Shown piece by piece: positions 27,659 through 36,800 of a DNA stretch of 64,000 nt. The position numbers were made by a program, and so were the translations under genes. The DNA lies in contig NZ_SBKO01000001.1 in NCBI RefSeq assembly GCF_004122165.1, forward strand, positions 868,001 to 932,000. The letters are read 5' to 3'. Source of the stretch: Flavobacterium amnicola (lineage in GTDB: Bacteria > Bacteroidota > Bacteroidia > Flavobacteriales > Flavobacteriaceae). The notes below the pieces were generated by a model. The model was not told the DNA's origin and searched no databases. It worked only from the letters and a program-made list of their open reading frames with translations. How positions within the stretch are numbered: the stretch's first letter is position 1; the number at the start of each line of letters is the position of its first letter.

Positions 27659-28198
27659 TTGAGTTTACCTTTAATCATAAAAGGATGTATAGAAAAAGAT
27701 ACCAAATCGCAAGCCCAATTATATCAGCTTTATGCAGGTAAGTTGTTTGCTGTGTGTTTGAAGTATTCCAAAAACTATGCAGAAGCTCAAGATAATCTCC
27801 AAGAAGGATTTTTACTTATTTTTGATAAAATAGAACAATACAGTCAAAAGGGTTCTTTTGACGGTTGGGCCAAGCGTTTAATGATTAATTATGTTTTACA
27901 GCAATATCGGAAAACGGTATTTTTAGAATTGGTTAATGATGTTGTTGACGATGCCAATATAGAAATTGAAGATGATAATTTAAGTTTAGAATTTTTATTA
28001 AAACTAGTCCAAGAATTACCCGACCGGTATAGGTTGGTTTTTAATTTGTACGTTTTAGATGATTATTCGCATAAAGAAATAGCAGAAATGCTGGGCATTT
28101 CAACTGGAACAAGTAAATCAAATTTAGCCCGTGCTAAAATGATTTTAAAAGATAAAATAGATGGTTTAAATCAAAACAATATACCTTCAGTAAAATGA
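27659..28198 (+). CDS. ECF-type RNA polymerase sigma factor
   Basis: A 179-residue sigma-70-family factor with region 2 and region 4 only. Region 2 covers about 20-85 (LYQLYAGKLFAVCLKYSKNYAEAQDNLQEGFLLIF, then FDGWAKRLMINYVLQQYRK). Region 4 covers about 118-165, with LPDRYRLVFNLYVLDDYSHKEIAEMLGISTGTSKSNLARAK as the helix-turn-helix. The start is TTG at 27659, placing MSLPLIIKGC at the usual N-terminus; I see no nearby ATG that keeps region 2. Its stop overlaps the next gene by 4 nt (ATGA), so translation of the putative anti-sigma factor is coupled to it. Confidence 0.93.
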   Translation: MSLPLIIKGCIEKDTKSQAQLYQLYAGKLFAVCLKYSKNYAEAQDNLQEGFLLIFDKIEQYSQKGSFDGWAKRLMINYVLQQYRKTVFLELVNDVVDDANIEIEDDNLSLEFLLKLVQELPDRYRLVFNLYVLDDYSHKEIAEMLGISTGTSKSNLARAKMILKDKIDGLNQNNIPSVK

Positions 28199-30105
28199 CT
28201 GATAAAAAAAATATAGAACGATTATTTCAAGAAAAATTTAAAGATTTTGAGGTGAATCCCGCTCCTGAAGCTTGGGATAACATTGCCGCAAGATTGGAGC
28301 AAAAAGAAAACAAAAAACGAGTTTTTCCTTTTTGGTTTAATGCTAAAGCAGCCGGAATTGCCGCTGCTTTAGTGTTAGGCTTTTGGGGATTGAATAATGA
28401 GTCTTCTTTCTTTACTCCTTGGACTTTGAATTTGGAAGGGAATAAAAACGAAACCGTTGTCGTTCAAGAAACAAATAACAATTCTAAAGCATCTAGCAGC
28501 GAAAACACAGCAATAACTTCCACGAAAAGCGATGTAGAGCAAGTATCGACGACGCAGGAATCTTCCGCTGTGGCTTCAACAAACAATGAAGTGGTAAAAG
28601 GAAATAATAAAGGCAATTACGAAAATACATCCAATCTAATTGTTACTTCTTCGGCTCAATCTTCTTCACAGAATACTAAAAAAGAGAAAACAACACCATT
28701 CAATTCTAATAAAAACATCCAGCCATCGTTTAAATATTTCAATAATTCGAATGAGGTTTTTGTTTCTAATGAAAAAAACAAAAAGCAAAAAGCATCCAAA
28801 ACCCAATCCGAAACTCCAATTCAAAATAACTCTTCTCTAGCGATTCAAGAAAATGAAGCTTTTCAAAAAAGCGAAAAAACTTCGGCTACCGACATTTCTA
28901 TTTCCAATGAAAAGGAACGTTTTGTAAAAAATCAAAAGTCTTCGAAGGCCAAACGAAACAAAAACAATACTGCGATCGCATCCAAAAACAACATAACGGA
29001 TGAAAATCTTTCCGAAAAAGCAGGAAACAAAAAAGGGGTAAAATCTACTTCCGATTATAAAATTCAGAACAATTCTTCTGTAGCCAATAATGATAAAGAC
29101 GTTGTTCAAGACAAGGAGAAGACTACCATTGAGAAGACTTCTATTTCCACTGAAAAGGAACCTTTTGTAAAAAAACATAACAACTCAATGGTTGGAATTG
29201 AAAAAAACAATACTTCTGATGAAGTTATCAAAAACAATACAACCATAACGCCAAGCAAATCAACGGCAGTGGTAGCAATCGATTCTTCGAAAATTAAAGC
29301 CATCGAGGAAAATCCTTTGGAAAAAATATTAAGAGAAAAGGAAAAGGAAAAATTGGCTCAAAATACCGAGGAGAAAAAAGAAAAGACAAAATCAGATTGG
29401 CTTATAAAACCAACAATTGCACCTATATTTATGTTTGCTAAAAACGGTTCACCGATTGATGAAAAATTTGTTGATAACGCTAAATCTTATAATAATACAG
29501 TGAGTGTTGGTATTGGTTTGGAAAAAAGATTGTCGGACAAGTTTTACTTTAGAACCAGTGTTAATAATTTGGATTTAAGCTACAATACAAATGATATCGC
29601 TTACTATTCTACTCTAAATATCGGTGGTGACCCACATGCCAGAGGATTAGGAAATGTTTCTGTAAACCAATCGGCATTATTTACCACAATTGTAGATAGT
29701 AGAGATGCATCTTTTAATAGCAGTGAAGTGCTTCAAAACAAAAAAGAAGGCTATTTGAATCAAAAAATCAGTTATGTTGAAATTCCATTTGAAGTTTCCT
29801 ATAAAATTGTAGATAAAAAACTCGGAATTCAAGTGATGACAGGGTTGAGTACTTTGTTTTTAAACAAAAATCAAGTGTCACTGGTTTCCGAGAAGTTTAG
29901 TTCCGATTTAGGTGAAGCAAATAATTTGAATGTTGTCCACTTTAGTACGAATATCGGTTTGGGTTTCAAATACAAATTCTTTAAATCTTTTGAAGCCAGT
30001 GTCGAGCCTACATTAAAATACCAACTTTTTACTTTCCATACCGATTCAGGCGGGTTTAAGCCTTATATAATTGGTCTTTACAGCGGAGTTAGTTACAGAT
30101 TTTAA
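28195..30105 (+). CDS. Putative double-membrane-spanning anti-sigma factor with C-terminal beta-barrel
   Basis: A 636-residue protein with an unusual layout. Residues 1-48 would be cytosolic, with a LFQEKFKDFEVNPAPEAWDN motif typical of proteins encoded after Bacteroidota sigma factors. Residues about 49-66 (AKAAGIAAALVLGFWGLNN) are one membrane helix. About 67-400 is a long Ser, Asn, Lys and Thr-rich low-complexity stretch. About 405-636 has alternating beta strands with a C-terminal aromatic (YSGVSYRF), as in outer-membrane beta-barrel proteins. There is no signal peptide. The overlap with the sigma gene makes an anti-sigma role likely. The topology would span inner membrane, periplasm and outer membrane in one chain, as I recall being described for Bacteroides anti-sigma factors. 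Confidence 0.78.
   Translation: MTDKKNIERLFQEKFKDFEVNPAPEAWDNIAARLEQKENKKRVFPFWFNAKAAGIAAALVLGFWGLNNESSFFTPWTLNLEGNKNETVVVQETNNNSKASSSENTAITSTKSDVEQVSTTQESSAVASTNNEVVKGNNKGNYENTSNLIVTSSAQSSSQNTKKEKTTPFNSNKNIQPSFKYFNNSNEVFVSNEKNKKQKASKTQSETPIQNNSSLAIQENEAFQKSEKTSATDISISNEKERFVKNQKSSKAKRNKNNTAIASKNNITDENLSEKAGNKKGVKSTSDYKIQNNSSVANNDKDVVQDKEKTTIEKTSISTEKEPFVKKHNNSMVGIEKNNTSDEVIKNNTTITPSKSTAVVAIDSSKIKAIEENPLEKILREKEKEKLAQNTEEKKEKTKSDWLIKPTIAPIFMFAKNGSPIDEKFVDNAKSYNNTVSVGIGLEKRLSDKFYFRTSVNNLDLSYNTNDIAYYSTLNIGGDPHARGLGNVSVNQSALFTTIVDSRDASFNSSEVLQNKKEGYLNQKISYVEIPFEVSYKIVDKKLGIQVMTGLSTLFLNKNQVSLVSEKFSSDLGEANNLNVVHFSTNIGLGFKYKFFKSFEASVEPTLKYQLFTFHTDSGGFKPYIIGLYSGVSYRF
28819..29235 (+). repeat. Internal 81-codon repeat in the anti-sigma-like gene
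   Basis: A block starting IQNNSSLAI at 28819 recurs as IQNNSSVAN at 29062, a 243-nt period. Conserved landmarks inside are SISNEKERFVK versus SISTEKEPFVK. Similarity fades over the last third. It lies in the periplasmic linker. Confidence 0.7.
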
Positions 30106-30144
30106 TAAATTAGTTAAGTTTTGTGTTGTGTATGCAACAATGAG

Positions 30145-30170
30145 AAAGTGTCTTGCCAGGACACTTTTTT
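30145..30170 (+). terminator. Terminator between the sigma operon and plsC
   Basis: An 8-bp stem AAAGTGTC/GACACTTT with a 7-nt loop and T-tract is placed 39 nt after the anti-sigma-like gene. The end touches the plsC stop on the other strand. Confidence 0.88.
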
Positions 30171-30930
30171 ATTTGGTACTTGCTTTCATATACTTTTCGT
30201 CCTTCAAAAGATCGTTTAGAATTAAATCTCGCGCTTGCGCTTTCAACACTTTTTTATCATGATGGATTAAATTTTTGGTTTCAATAAACGGATGAATTTT
30301 AACGCGTAATACACCCATACTTCCGCTAAAAATGGTATATGATAACCGTTCTTTGTTGTCATAAAAACTCATAGGAACAATAGGTAACTTATGATCGATT
30401 GCCAAATTAAAAGCACCGCCTTTAAATTCATCTAACACCACACTTTCGTCATCTGGTACTTTGCCTTCCGGGAAAATGCAAATGCTCATGCCTTGCTTGA
30501 TTCTTCTTTGCGCGCGTTCGTAAACTGCTGTTCTGCTTCTCGGATTGTCTCTATCGACCATAATAGCGGCTCTTTTGTAGAAAAAACCGAAAATAGGGAT
30601 TTTAACCAACTCTTTTTTGCCTACAAATACAAACGGATTTTTTACAGTAACCAACATTAACATCACATCGGTCATTGAAGTATGATTGGCAATGAACATA
30701 TAGCTTTTATGGGGTTCAATTTCTTGCTCGGCTTCAATTTTATAGTAAAAACCCATTCCGTATAAAATAAAATGTGCCCAAAAACGAGCCAATTTAAAAA
30801 AGTAAGGGTACCATTCTTCTTTTAACAACGAGATTACTAATAGTGGAGACATGAAAATGATGGGTACAATCATTAGGATATAAAACCAAACCCGCCACAA
30901 ACACCAAAATATAATTTTAAAAACTTTCAT
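30169..30930 (-). CDS. plsC: 1-acyl-sn-glycerol-3-phosphate acyltransferase
   Basis: A 253-residue inner-membrane enzyme that adds the second acyl chain to lysophosphatidate, in phospholipid synthesis. The HX4D catalytic motif is H83-T-S-M-T-D88 in IANHTSMTD. The second block is VGKKELVKIPIFGFFYKR near 110, then MVDRDNPRSR, and the phosphate-binding FPEGKVPDD near 155. The first 35 residues hold a long hydrophobic segment, the membrane anchor. It stands alone on the minus strand, divergent from trpS. Acyl-ACP is the expected donor. Confidence 0.9.
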   Translation of the reverse strand: MKVFKIIFWCLWRVWFYILMIVPIIFMSPLLVISLLKEEWYPYFFKLARFWAHFILYGMGFYYKIEAEQEIEPHKSYMFIANHTSMTDVMLMLVTVKNPFVFVGKKELVKIPIFGFFYKRAAIMVDRDNPRSRTAVYERAQRRIKQGMSICIFPEGKVPDDESVVLDEFKGGAFNLAIDHKLPIVPMSFYDNKERLSYTIFSGSMGVLRVKIHPFIETKNLIHHDKKVLKAQARDLILNDLLKDEKYMKASTK

Positions 30931-30973
30931 AGGTCAAATGTAAGCAATCGCTTTAAAAAAAGGATAAAAGGAT

Positions 30974-30981
30974 TAACTTTG
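30974..30981 (+). promoter_or_regulatory. Candidate -7 element for trpS, which decides the start
   Basis: TAACTTTG matches TAnnTTTG and ends 24 nt before the ATG at 31006. It overlaps the upstream TTG at 30979 that could extend the frame, so initiation at 31006 is favoured. Confidence 0.6.
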
Positions 30982-31005
30982 CTAAAAATAGCATTTTATA
31001 TTATA

Positions 31006-31974
31006 ATGGCAAAAATACTTACAGGAGTACAAAGCACTGGAACACCGCATTTAGGAAATTTATTAGGAGCAATAATTCCCGCAATCAAAATGGGAAATGA
31101 ACCAAATAACGAATCGTTTCTTTTTATTGCCGATTTGCATTCGGTGACACAAATTAAAGAAGGAGAGACCTTAAGAGGAAATACCTATAGCACGGCCGCA
31201 GCATGGTTGGCTTGTGGCTTGGATACCGATAAAGTAGTTTTTTACCGCCAAAGTGATGTGCCTCAAACAGCCGAATTGTCGTGGTACTTGAGCTGTTTTT
31301 TTCCGTTTCAGCGATTAACATTAGCTCACTCGTTTAAAGATAAAGCCGACCGTTTGGAAGATGTAAACGCAGGGTTGTTTACGTATCCGATGCTTATGGC
31401 GGCCGATATTTTGTTATATGATGCCAATATTGTTCCGGTAGGAAAAGACCAATTACAGCATATAGAAATTACGCGGGATGTGGCTTCTCGCTTTAACCAT
31501 CAAATGGGAGAAACATTCGTTTTGCCAGAAGCAAAAATTCAAGAAGAAACGATGTTGGTTCCCGGTACCGATGGCGAAAAGATGAGTAAATCTAGAAATA
31601 ACTTTATTAATATCTTTTTGGATGATAAAGCACTTCGCAAGCAAATTATGAGCATCGAGACCGATAGTACTCCGTTGGAGGATCCTAAAAATCCCGATAC
31701 TTGCAATGCTTTTGCGTTGTATAAATTATTAGCCTCTCCCGAGCAAATTGAAGTGATGCGTGCCAATTACTTAGGTGGAAATTACGGCTATGGACATGCC
31801 AAGCAAGCGTTATTTGAATTGATTACAGAAAAGTTTGCTACCGAGCGTGAACGATACAATTATTATATGAATAATCTTCCTGAATTGGATAAAGCCTTAC
31901 ATATTGGTGCCGAAAAAGCTTCGATAGTGGCCAATGATGTTCTAAAAAGAGTTAGAACCAAATTGGGTTTCTAA
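31006..31974 (+). CDS. trpS: Tryptophanyl-tRNA synthetase
   Basis: A class I synthetase that charges tRNA-Trp. I start it at the ATG at 31006 (MAKILTGVQSTGTPHLGN), giving 322 residues; the frame stays open nine codons further back, but a promoter element lies there. The HIGH signature is the HLGN form at residues 14-17. KMSKS appears exactly in DGEKMSKSRN near 186. Other family parts are FLFIADLHSVTQI near 37, YPMLMAADILLYDANIVPVGKDQLQHIEITRDVA near 126. An MFS gene follows after 12 nt. Confidence 0.97.
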   Translation: MAKILTGVQSTGTPHLGNLLGAIIPAIKMGNEPNNESFLFIADLHSVTQIKEGETLRGNTYSTAAAWLACGLDTDKVVFYRQSDVPQTAELSWYLSCFFPFQRLTLAHSFKDKADRLEDVNAGLFTYPMLMAADILLYDANIVPVGKDQLQHIEITRDVASRFNHQMGETFVLPEAKIQEETMLVPGTDGEKMSKSRNNFINIFLDDKALRKQIMSIETDSTPLEDPKNPDTCNAFALYKLLASPEQIEVMRANYLGGNYGYGHAKQALFELITEKFATERERYNYYMNNLPELDKALHIGAEKASIVANDVLKRVRTKLGF

Positions 31975-31986
31975 CCCCCTATATTT

Positions 31987-33201
31987 ATGAAAAAAAGCGA
32001 AAAGCAAGCCGCGATAGGTTTTATATTCATAACCTTATTGATTGATGTCATGGGGTTGGGTATTATCATTCCGGTGATTCCAAAATTAATTCAAGAACTT
32101 ATTCATGGTGATGTAAGTGAAGCAGCCAAAATAGGCGGTTGGTTGACTTTTGCTTATGCCATTACGCAATTTTTATTTTCACCCTTAGTTGGTAATTTAA
32201 GTGATAAATATGGGAGAAGACCGGTATTGTTGCTTTCTCTTTTTGGGTTTAGTTTGGATTATTTATTGCTGGCTTTCGCGCCTACCATTACGTGGCTGTT
32301 TGTCGGAAGAATTATTGCCGGAATTACAGGAGCTAGTATTACAACGGCTTCGGCGTATATTGCCGACATTAGTAACGATGAGAATCGTGCCAAAAACTTT
32401 GGAATGATTGGAGCGGCTTTCGGACTTGGGTTTATCATCGGACCTATTATGGGCGGATTATTGGGCCAGTATGGCGCCAGAATTCCATTTTATGCTGCCG
32501 CCGCATTGTGTTTGTTAAATTTCTTATACGGTTATTTTATTCTTCCCGAATCGCTTTCTAAAAAAAACAGAAGAGAATTCGAACTCAAAAGAGCCAATCC
32601 AATCGGGTCTTTTGTAAGTTTAAAGGAATATCCAAAGTTAATCGGACTAGTTATTGCTGTTTTTATTTTGCATACTGCTTCTCATGCTGTACAAAGTAAC
32701 TGGAGTTATTTTACCATCTACCAATTCAATTGGGATGAAAAAATGGTTGGTATTTCACTTGGTGTTGTAGGGATATTGGTTGCTTTAGTACAAGGGGTAT
32801 TAATACGTTGGGTAAATCCTAAAATAGGCGATGTAAAAAGTATTTATGTCGGAATGGCGCTTTATACACTTGGCATGTTTTTATTCGGATTTGCCACACA
32901 AAGTTGGATGATGTTTGCTTTTTTAATTCCGTATTGTTTGGGCGGAATTGCAGGGCCAGCATTACAAGCGGTTATCGCTTCGCAAGTACCTGCGAACCAG
33001 CAAGGAGAAATACAAGGCACCTTAACGAGCCTAATTAGTGTTTCGGCTATTGTAGGTCCGCCGTTAATGTCCTTGGTGTTTTATTATTTTACACACAATG
33101 ATGCTCCTTTCAAATTTGCCGGGGCTCCCTTTATTTTAGGAGGTTTCGGAATGTTATTGAGTACAATTATCGCGTATTATTCGCTAAAAAAACATCATTA
33201 A
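31987..33201 (+). CDS. MFS drug exporter of the TCR/Tet type
   Basis: A 404-residue proton antiporter with about 12 transmembrane helices. It resembles the TetA group of multidrug or tetracycline exporters: [18 protein letters not shown] in helix 1, motif [15 protein letters not shown] near residue 74, [21 protein letters not shown] near 107, and motif C-like [19 protein letters not shown] near 142. Such genes are common in Bacteroidota genomes and do not prove resistance. It probably shares a transcript with trpS (12 nt gap). Its 3' end overlaps the dusB 3' end by 4 nt on the opposite strand. Confidence 0.88.
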   Translation: MKKSEKQAAIGFIFITLLIDVMGLGIIIPVIPKLIQELIHGDVSEAAKIGGWLTFAYAITQFLFSPLVGNLSDKYGRRPVLLLSLFGFSLDYLLLAFAPTITWLFVGRIIAGITGASITTASAYIADISNDENRAKNFGMIGAAFGLGFIIGPIMGGLLGQYGARIPFYAAAALCLLNFLYGYFILPESLSKKNRREFELKRANPIGSFVSLKEYPKLIGLVIAVFILHTASHAVQSNWSYFTIYQFNWDEKMVGISLGVVGILVALVQGVLIRWVNPKIGDVKSIYVGMALYTLGMFLFGFATQSWMMFAFLIPYCLGGIAGPALQAVIASQVPANQQGEIQGTLTSLISVSAIVGPPLMSLVFYYFTHNDAPFKFAGAPFILGGFGMLLSTIIAYYSLKKHH

Positions 33202-34175
33202 GCATAATCCTGCATAATTTCATCAAAAACCTGTAACAAAGCATTGTGCTCGTCGAGAGTGACTAATTTTTGGCGGTGCTCTTTAAAATGCGAAATGCCT
33301 TTAAAGTAATTGGTGTAATGACGTCGCATTTCTACAATGCCCAAACGTTCGCCTTTCCATTCCATCGACCAAATTAAATGGTTACGAGCGGCTTCTACTC
33401 GGTCATTTATGGTTGGTGCAGCTAGTTTTTCGCCTGTTTTAAAGTAATGTTTGATTTCATTGAAAATCCACGGATAACCAATAGCGGCACGACCAATCAT
33501 CATTCCGTCGAGACCGTATTTGTTTTTGTATTCCAATGCTTTTTCTGGCGAATCGATATCACCGTTTCCGAAAATAGGCATCGTAATTCTTGGATTTTCT
33601 TTGATGCGTTGAATGTGTGACCAGTCCGAATGTCCTTTGTACATCTGAGCACGTGTACGGGCATGAACTGTTAGGGCTTGTACACCAACATCTTGTAATC
33701 TTTCGGCTACTTCATCGATATTGATCGAACTTTCGTCCCAGCCTAAACGTGTTTTCACTGTCACCGGTAGACTAGTTCCTTTAATTACCGATTTGGTTAA
33801 GCGTACCATTAAATCAACATCTTTTAAAACACCAGCGCCAGCGCCTTTGCAAACTACTTTTTTTACTGGACAGCCAAAATTGATATCCACCAAATCAGGA
33901 TGTACTGTATCTACGATTCTGGCCGACATTTCCATGGCTTCTTCGTCGCCACCAAAAATCTGAATGCCAACCGGGCGTTCGTAATCAAAAATGTCGAGTT
34001 TTTGACGGCTTTTAATCGCATCACGAATTAATCCTTCCGATGAAATAAATTCCGAATACATCAAATCGGCGCCATGCATTTTGCACAAACGACGAAATGG
34101 TGGATCGCTCACATCTTCCATAGGTGCAAGTAAGAGCGGAAAGTCAGGTAATTCGATGTTGCCGATTTTGGGCAT
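33198..34175 (-). CDS. dusB: tRNA-dihydrouridine synthase
   Basis: An FMN enzyme that reduces a uridine of the tRNA D-loop. It is 325 residues. The flavin barrel starts [16 protein letters not shown] near residue 16. The catalytic cysteine lies in [21 protein letters not shown] near 97. Substrate and FMN contacts are [11 protein letters not shown] near 137, [18 protein letters not shown] near 167, and [34 protein letters not shown] near 205. The DusB subtype is chosen from overall pattern; DusA or DusC would be less like this. Confidence 0.9.
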   Translation of the reverse strand: MPKIGNIELPDFPLLLAPMEDVSDPPFRRLCKMHGADLMYSEFISSEGLIRDAIKSRQKLDIFDYERPVGIQIFGGDEEAMEMSARIVDTVHPDLVDINFGCPVKKVVCKGAGAGVLKDVDLMVRLTKSVIKGTSLPVTVKTRLGWDESSINIDEVAERLQDVGVQALTVHARTRAQMYKGHSDWSHIQRIKENPRITMPIFGNGDIDSPEKALEYKNKYGLDGMMIGRAAIGYPWIFNEIKHYFKTGEKLAAPTINDRVEAARNHLIWSMEWKGERLGIVEMRRHYTNYFKGISHFKEHRQKLVTLDEHNALLQVFDEIMQDYA

Positions 34176-34191
34176 GGGTTCTAATTTTTTG

Positions 34192-34199
34192 CAAAGATA
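34192..34199 (-). promoter_or_regulatory. Candidate -7 element for dusB
   Basis: Minus-strand TATCTTTG matches TAnnTTTG exactly, 16 nt before the dusB ATG. No TTG at -33. Confidence 0.5.
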
Positions 34200-34227
34200 G
34201 GCAAGAATCTTTAGTTATAAAATTTAA

Positions 34228-34235
34228 TATTTTTG
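34228..34235 (+). promoter_or_regulatory. Candidate -7 element for the AraC-type regulator
   Basis: TATTTTTG matches TAnnTTTG, 46 nt before the ATG at 34282. No clear -33 TTG. Confidence 0.45.
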
Positions 34236-34281
34236 GAAAACGACGTTCGCATTTAATCGTTATTTTTACAAAAACGAATCG

Positions 34282-35490
34282 ATGATTTTTCAATTTGGCT
34301 TTTACAGTTCTTTATTGTTGATTTCTTTCTCGCAAGGGATACTTTATAGTGTATTATTACTGGTAAAAGCGATGAATAGCGAAATAAAATCGAACTATTG
34401 GTTGGCTTTTTTTATTTTTTTGTGTAGTCTGTATATTGCTCCTTGGATGCTTGGTTTTGCGGGCTGGTATGATAACCAACCTTACAGGGACTTTCTGTTT
34501 TACATGCCTTTTCAACAGTTGTTTTTCATTGGTCCAATAATTTATTTTTACACACAAAGTTTGCTCAATTCTTCATTTGTATTTAACAAAAAAGAAGCGC
34601 TACATTTGCTACCGGGTATAATTTACTTGCTGTATTCCTTAGGGATTTGGATGTATGATACCTATATTTTTGAGGGATACTATTTTTATGCTAATGGTGC
34701 CGATAAAGACTTCGACTCTTGGTATCAAAAAGCGGGGTTGGTTTCCATGATTATTTATTTTATACTAAGTCTTCGCTATTATAATGTGTATCGAAAACTC
34801 ATTTTTCAAGTAGTCAGTTATGCCGATACGATTGTTTTCAAATGGATCAAGACCTATCTTTTGGCCTTTTTAATAATGTTACTCTTACCAATAGTATTCG
34901 ATATTCTTAAATTGGTGTATCCTGTTTTGGAATCGTATAAGGGCAATTGGTGGTTTTTCTTGTTCTTTTCTATTGTGATGCATTATATTGCCATAACGGG
35001 TTACTCCAATCCAATTCAGTCGGCTATTCCTTTCAAAATGTCTTTTTTTGAAAAAAATCCAATCTTGTTATTAGAAAATAATTCTTTTGAAGAAACGATA
35101 ATCGATATTTCTTATGAAACATTTGAAAATGAAATATCCCCTGAAATTGCCTCTTGGAAAATAAAAATGGAAACATTGCTCGAATCGGAAAAATTATATG
35201 AGAATCCAGAATTAACCCTTACTGATTTGGCAAAAAAATTGCAAACTAACTCTGGAATAGTTTCCAAGACTATCAATCAAGGGTTTCAAATGAACTTCAA
35301 TGATTTTATAAATCAATATCGTGTAGATGCTGTGAAAGAAAAAATTAGTCACAACGAACATAAAAATACTACACTTTTAGGAATTGCTTTTGATTGTGGT
35401 TTTAACTCAAAAGCGACTTTCAATCGCGCCTTTAAAAAGCACACTTCTCTTTCTCCTAAAGAGTATATCGAAAACATTTCCAAAATATAA
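34282..35490 (+). CDS. Membrane-anchored AraC-family transcriptional regulator
   Basis: A 402-residue protein with two parts. Residues 1-240 have about seven hydrophobic helices with aromatic-rich loops (PWMLGFAGWYDNQPYRDF, QQLFFIGPIIYFYTQSLLN, IVMHYIAITGYSNPIQS), as in the Bacteroidota AraC regulators with a 7TM sensor. Residues about 290-402 are the AraC DNA-binding domain: NPELTLTDLAKKLQTNSGIVSKTINQ is the first helix-turn-helix, and TLLGIAFDCGFNSKATFNRAFKKHTSLSPKEYI is the second with the signature. The signal may be perceived in or at the membrane. It lies 120 nt upstream of a head-GIN-domain gene on the same strand and may control that set. Confidence 0.88.
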   Translation: MIFQFGFYSSLLLISFSQGILYSVLLLVKAMNSEIKSNYWLAFFIFLCSLYIAPWMLGFAGWYDNQPYRDFLFYMPFQQLFFIGPIIYFYTQSLLNSSFVFNKKEALHLLPGIIYLLYSLGIWMYDTYIFEGYYFYANGADKDFDSWYQKAGLVSMIIYFILSLRYYNVYRKLIFQVVSYADTIVFKWIKTYLLAFLIMLLLPIVFDILKLVYPVLESYKGNWWFFLFFSIVMHYIAITGYSNPIQSAIPFKMSFFEKNPILLLENNSFEETIIDISYETFENEISPEIASWKIKMETLLESEKLYENPELTLTDLAKKLQTNSGIVSKTINQGFQMNFNDFINQYRVDAVKEKISHNEHKNTTLLGIAFDCGFNSKATFNRAFKKHTSLSPKEYIENISKI

Positions 35491-35579
35491 ACGGAGCTTC
35501 TTAACAAAACGTGTCTCAAATCATAATTTGAAGCGCTCGGCTTTTTCAATTACCACAATTTTGTGTCATTCAATTAACC

Positions 35580-35595
35580 GAAACTTTTTAGTTTC
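35580..35595 (+). other. Short perfect hairpin in front of the head-GIN gene
   Basis: GAAACT, TTTT loop, AGTTTC form a 6-bp stem 15 nt before the ATG at 35611. It could be a weak attenuator-like structure or an operator half-site pair; neither can be shown here. Confidence 0.4.
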
Positions 35596-35610
35596 TCAAA
35601 AAAATAACAT

Positions 35611-36276
35611 ATGACAAAATTAATTGTAGCAATTGCGTTAGTGTTTACAACGACTATTGCAAATGCCCAACTCAGAGGGTCTGGTAACACCATTACAAAA
35701 TCGTTCGAATACAGCAACTTTGATAAAGTGTTTTTGGAGGATATTAATGGCAAAACAGAAGTGTTAATAGGGAAGTCTTGGAGTGTCTTGATTTCAATCG
35801 ATGACAACTTAATGCCGCTTTTAGGAGTCGAATACAACCCAGTAGAAAAGAACTTGAAAATCTTGTTTAAAGAAAATCAAAACAACAAATTGTATGTGGA
35901 AAATACAAATGTGAAAATCAAAATTACAATGCCAATAGCAAGTCTTATTTCTAATAAAGGGAATAGTCAATTGGTGGTAAAAAATGTTACGGGAAGTTAT
36001 TTTAAATTAGAAAATGTTGGGAACGGAGATGTAAAATTAGAAGGCACAACCGATTTTTTAGAAATCGAAAAAACGGGTAATGGGGAAGTATTTGCAGAAA
36101 CTATAAGTACAAAAAAAGCTTATGTAAAAAGCATTGGTAATGGCGATACATTGGTGAATGTTTCGGAAGAATTAACGGCTGTATTGTCTGGTAATGGAGA
36201 TATAATTAATTCGGGGAAAGCTGTGTTTTCATGTAATTCTAAAAAATCAGGGAACGGAAACTTAGTAGTTCGATAA
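35611..36276 (+). CDS. Head-GIN domain (DUF2807-like) secreted protein
   Basis: A 221-residue secreted protein. The signal peptide is residues 1-19 (ending TIANAQ). The mature part begins LRGSGNTITKSFEYSNFDKVFL, the typical head-GIN start, followed by a strand-rich body. GN-turn repeats recur about every 18-22 residues: NKGNSQL, VGNGDV, TGNGEV, IGNGDT, SGNGDI, SGNGNL. This spacing fits a right-handed beta-helix. Function in this family is unknown; an autotransporter-like adhesin role is only a guess. It is followed by a DoxX gene after 29 nt. Confidence 0.85.
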   Translation: MTKLIVAIALVFTTTIANAQLRGSGNTITKSFEYSNFDKVFLEDINGKTEVLIGKSWSVLISIDDNLMPLLGVEYNPVEKNLKILFKENQNNKLYVENTNVKIKITMPIASLISNKGNSQLVVKNVTGSYFKLENVGNGDVKLEGTTDFLEIEKTGNGEVFAETISTKKAYVKSIGNGDTLVNVSEELTAVLSGNGDIINSGKAVFSCNSKKSGNGNLVVR

Positions 36277-36305
36277 ATTTTATTCTTATCCTAAAACAAA
36301 AAATT

Positions 36306-36800
36306 ATGAAGTACTTTTTAAAATTATCACAACCCATAATACTGAAACATTGGGCGCAAGATTTATTTTTAGCACTACCGCGAATAGTATGTGGTTATTT
36401 GCTTGCCTTCGATTTTGGGGCCTCCAAATTTGGGATGCCTTGGTCGCCAGTGGATACAAATTTAGGTCTTTTTGAGGTCGCTTTTTGGTTCCCAAATGAT
36501 GTGGAAAAGTATGGAGGAATATTTGCAATTGCACCTGTATTCTTTGCATGGATGGGCGCATTTGCTGAAGCGGTTGGCGGTTTGTTTTTGTTGTTTGGAC
36601 TTCAAACAAGAATAGCATCATTTCTTATTGTTTGCACCATGTTAGTAGCGATATTTATGCAGCAAATCGACAACGGATTGTGGAATTGTCTTGCGGCAAT
36701 GGGATTTCTTTGGGTGGGAATGTTCTATTTAATCCTGGGTTCAGGAAGATTTGGAATGGATTATTTAGTCACTAAAAATAAAACACATCATGAAAATTAA
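36306..36800 (+). CDS. DoxX-family membrane protein
   Basis: A 164-residue membrane protein with four hydrophobic segments. DoxX pattern: LFLALPRIVCGYLLAFDFGASKFG near residue 20, FAWMGAFAEAVGGLFLLFGLQTRIASFLIV near 79-108, and a C-terminal LAAMGFLWVGMFYLILGSGRFGMDYLV. The GRFGxDxL ending is characteristic. Functions proposed for DoxX proteins include terminal-oxidase subunits and stress-related redox complexes; none can be chosen here. Its 3' end overlaps the next gene by 11 nt, so the two are translationally linked. Confidence 0.85.
   Translation: MKYFLKLSQPIILKHWAQDLFLALPRIVCGYLLAFDFGASKFGMPWSPVDTNLGLFEVAFWFPNDVEKYGGIFAIAPVFFAWMGAFAEAVGGLFLLFGLQTRIASFLIVCTMLVAIFMQQIDNGLWNCLAAMGFLWVGMFYLILGSGRFGMDYLVTKNKTHHEN

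Noticed and set aside
28837..29303. Open frames antisense to the anti-sigma-like gene
   Set aside because: They arise from the Lys, Asn and Ser-rich coding sequence on the other strand and show only a hydrophobic, repetitive translation.
30935..30942. Minus-strand TACATTTG before plsC
   Set aside because: It is only 4 nt from the ATG and has no TTG at -33, so I did not list it as a promoter.
34244..34264. CGTTCGC and CGTTATT before the AraC-type gene as a LytTR operator
   Set aside because: The period is 14 bp, not 20, and no LytTR gene is near.
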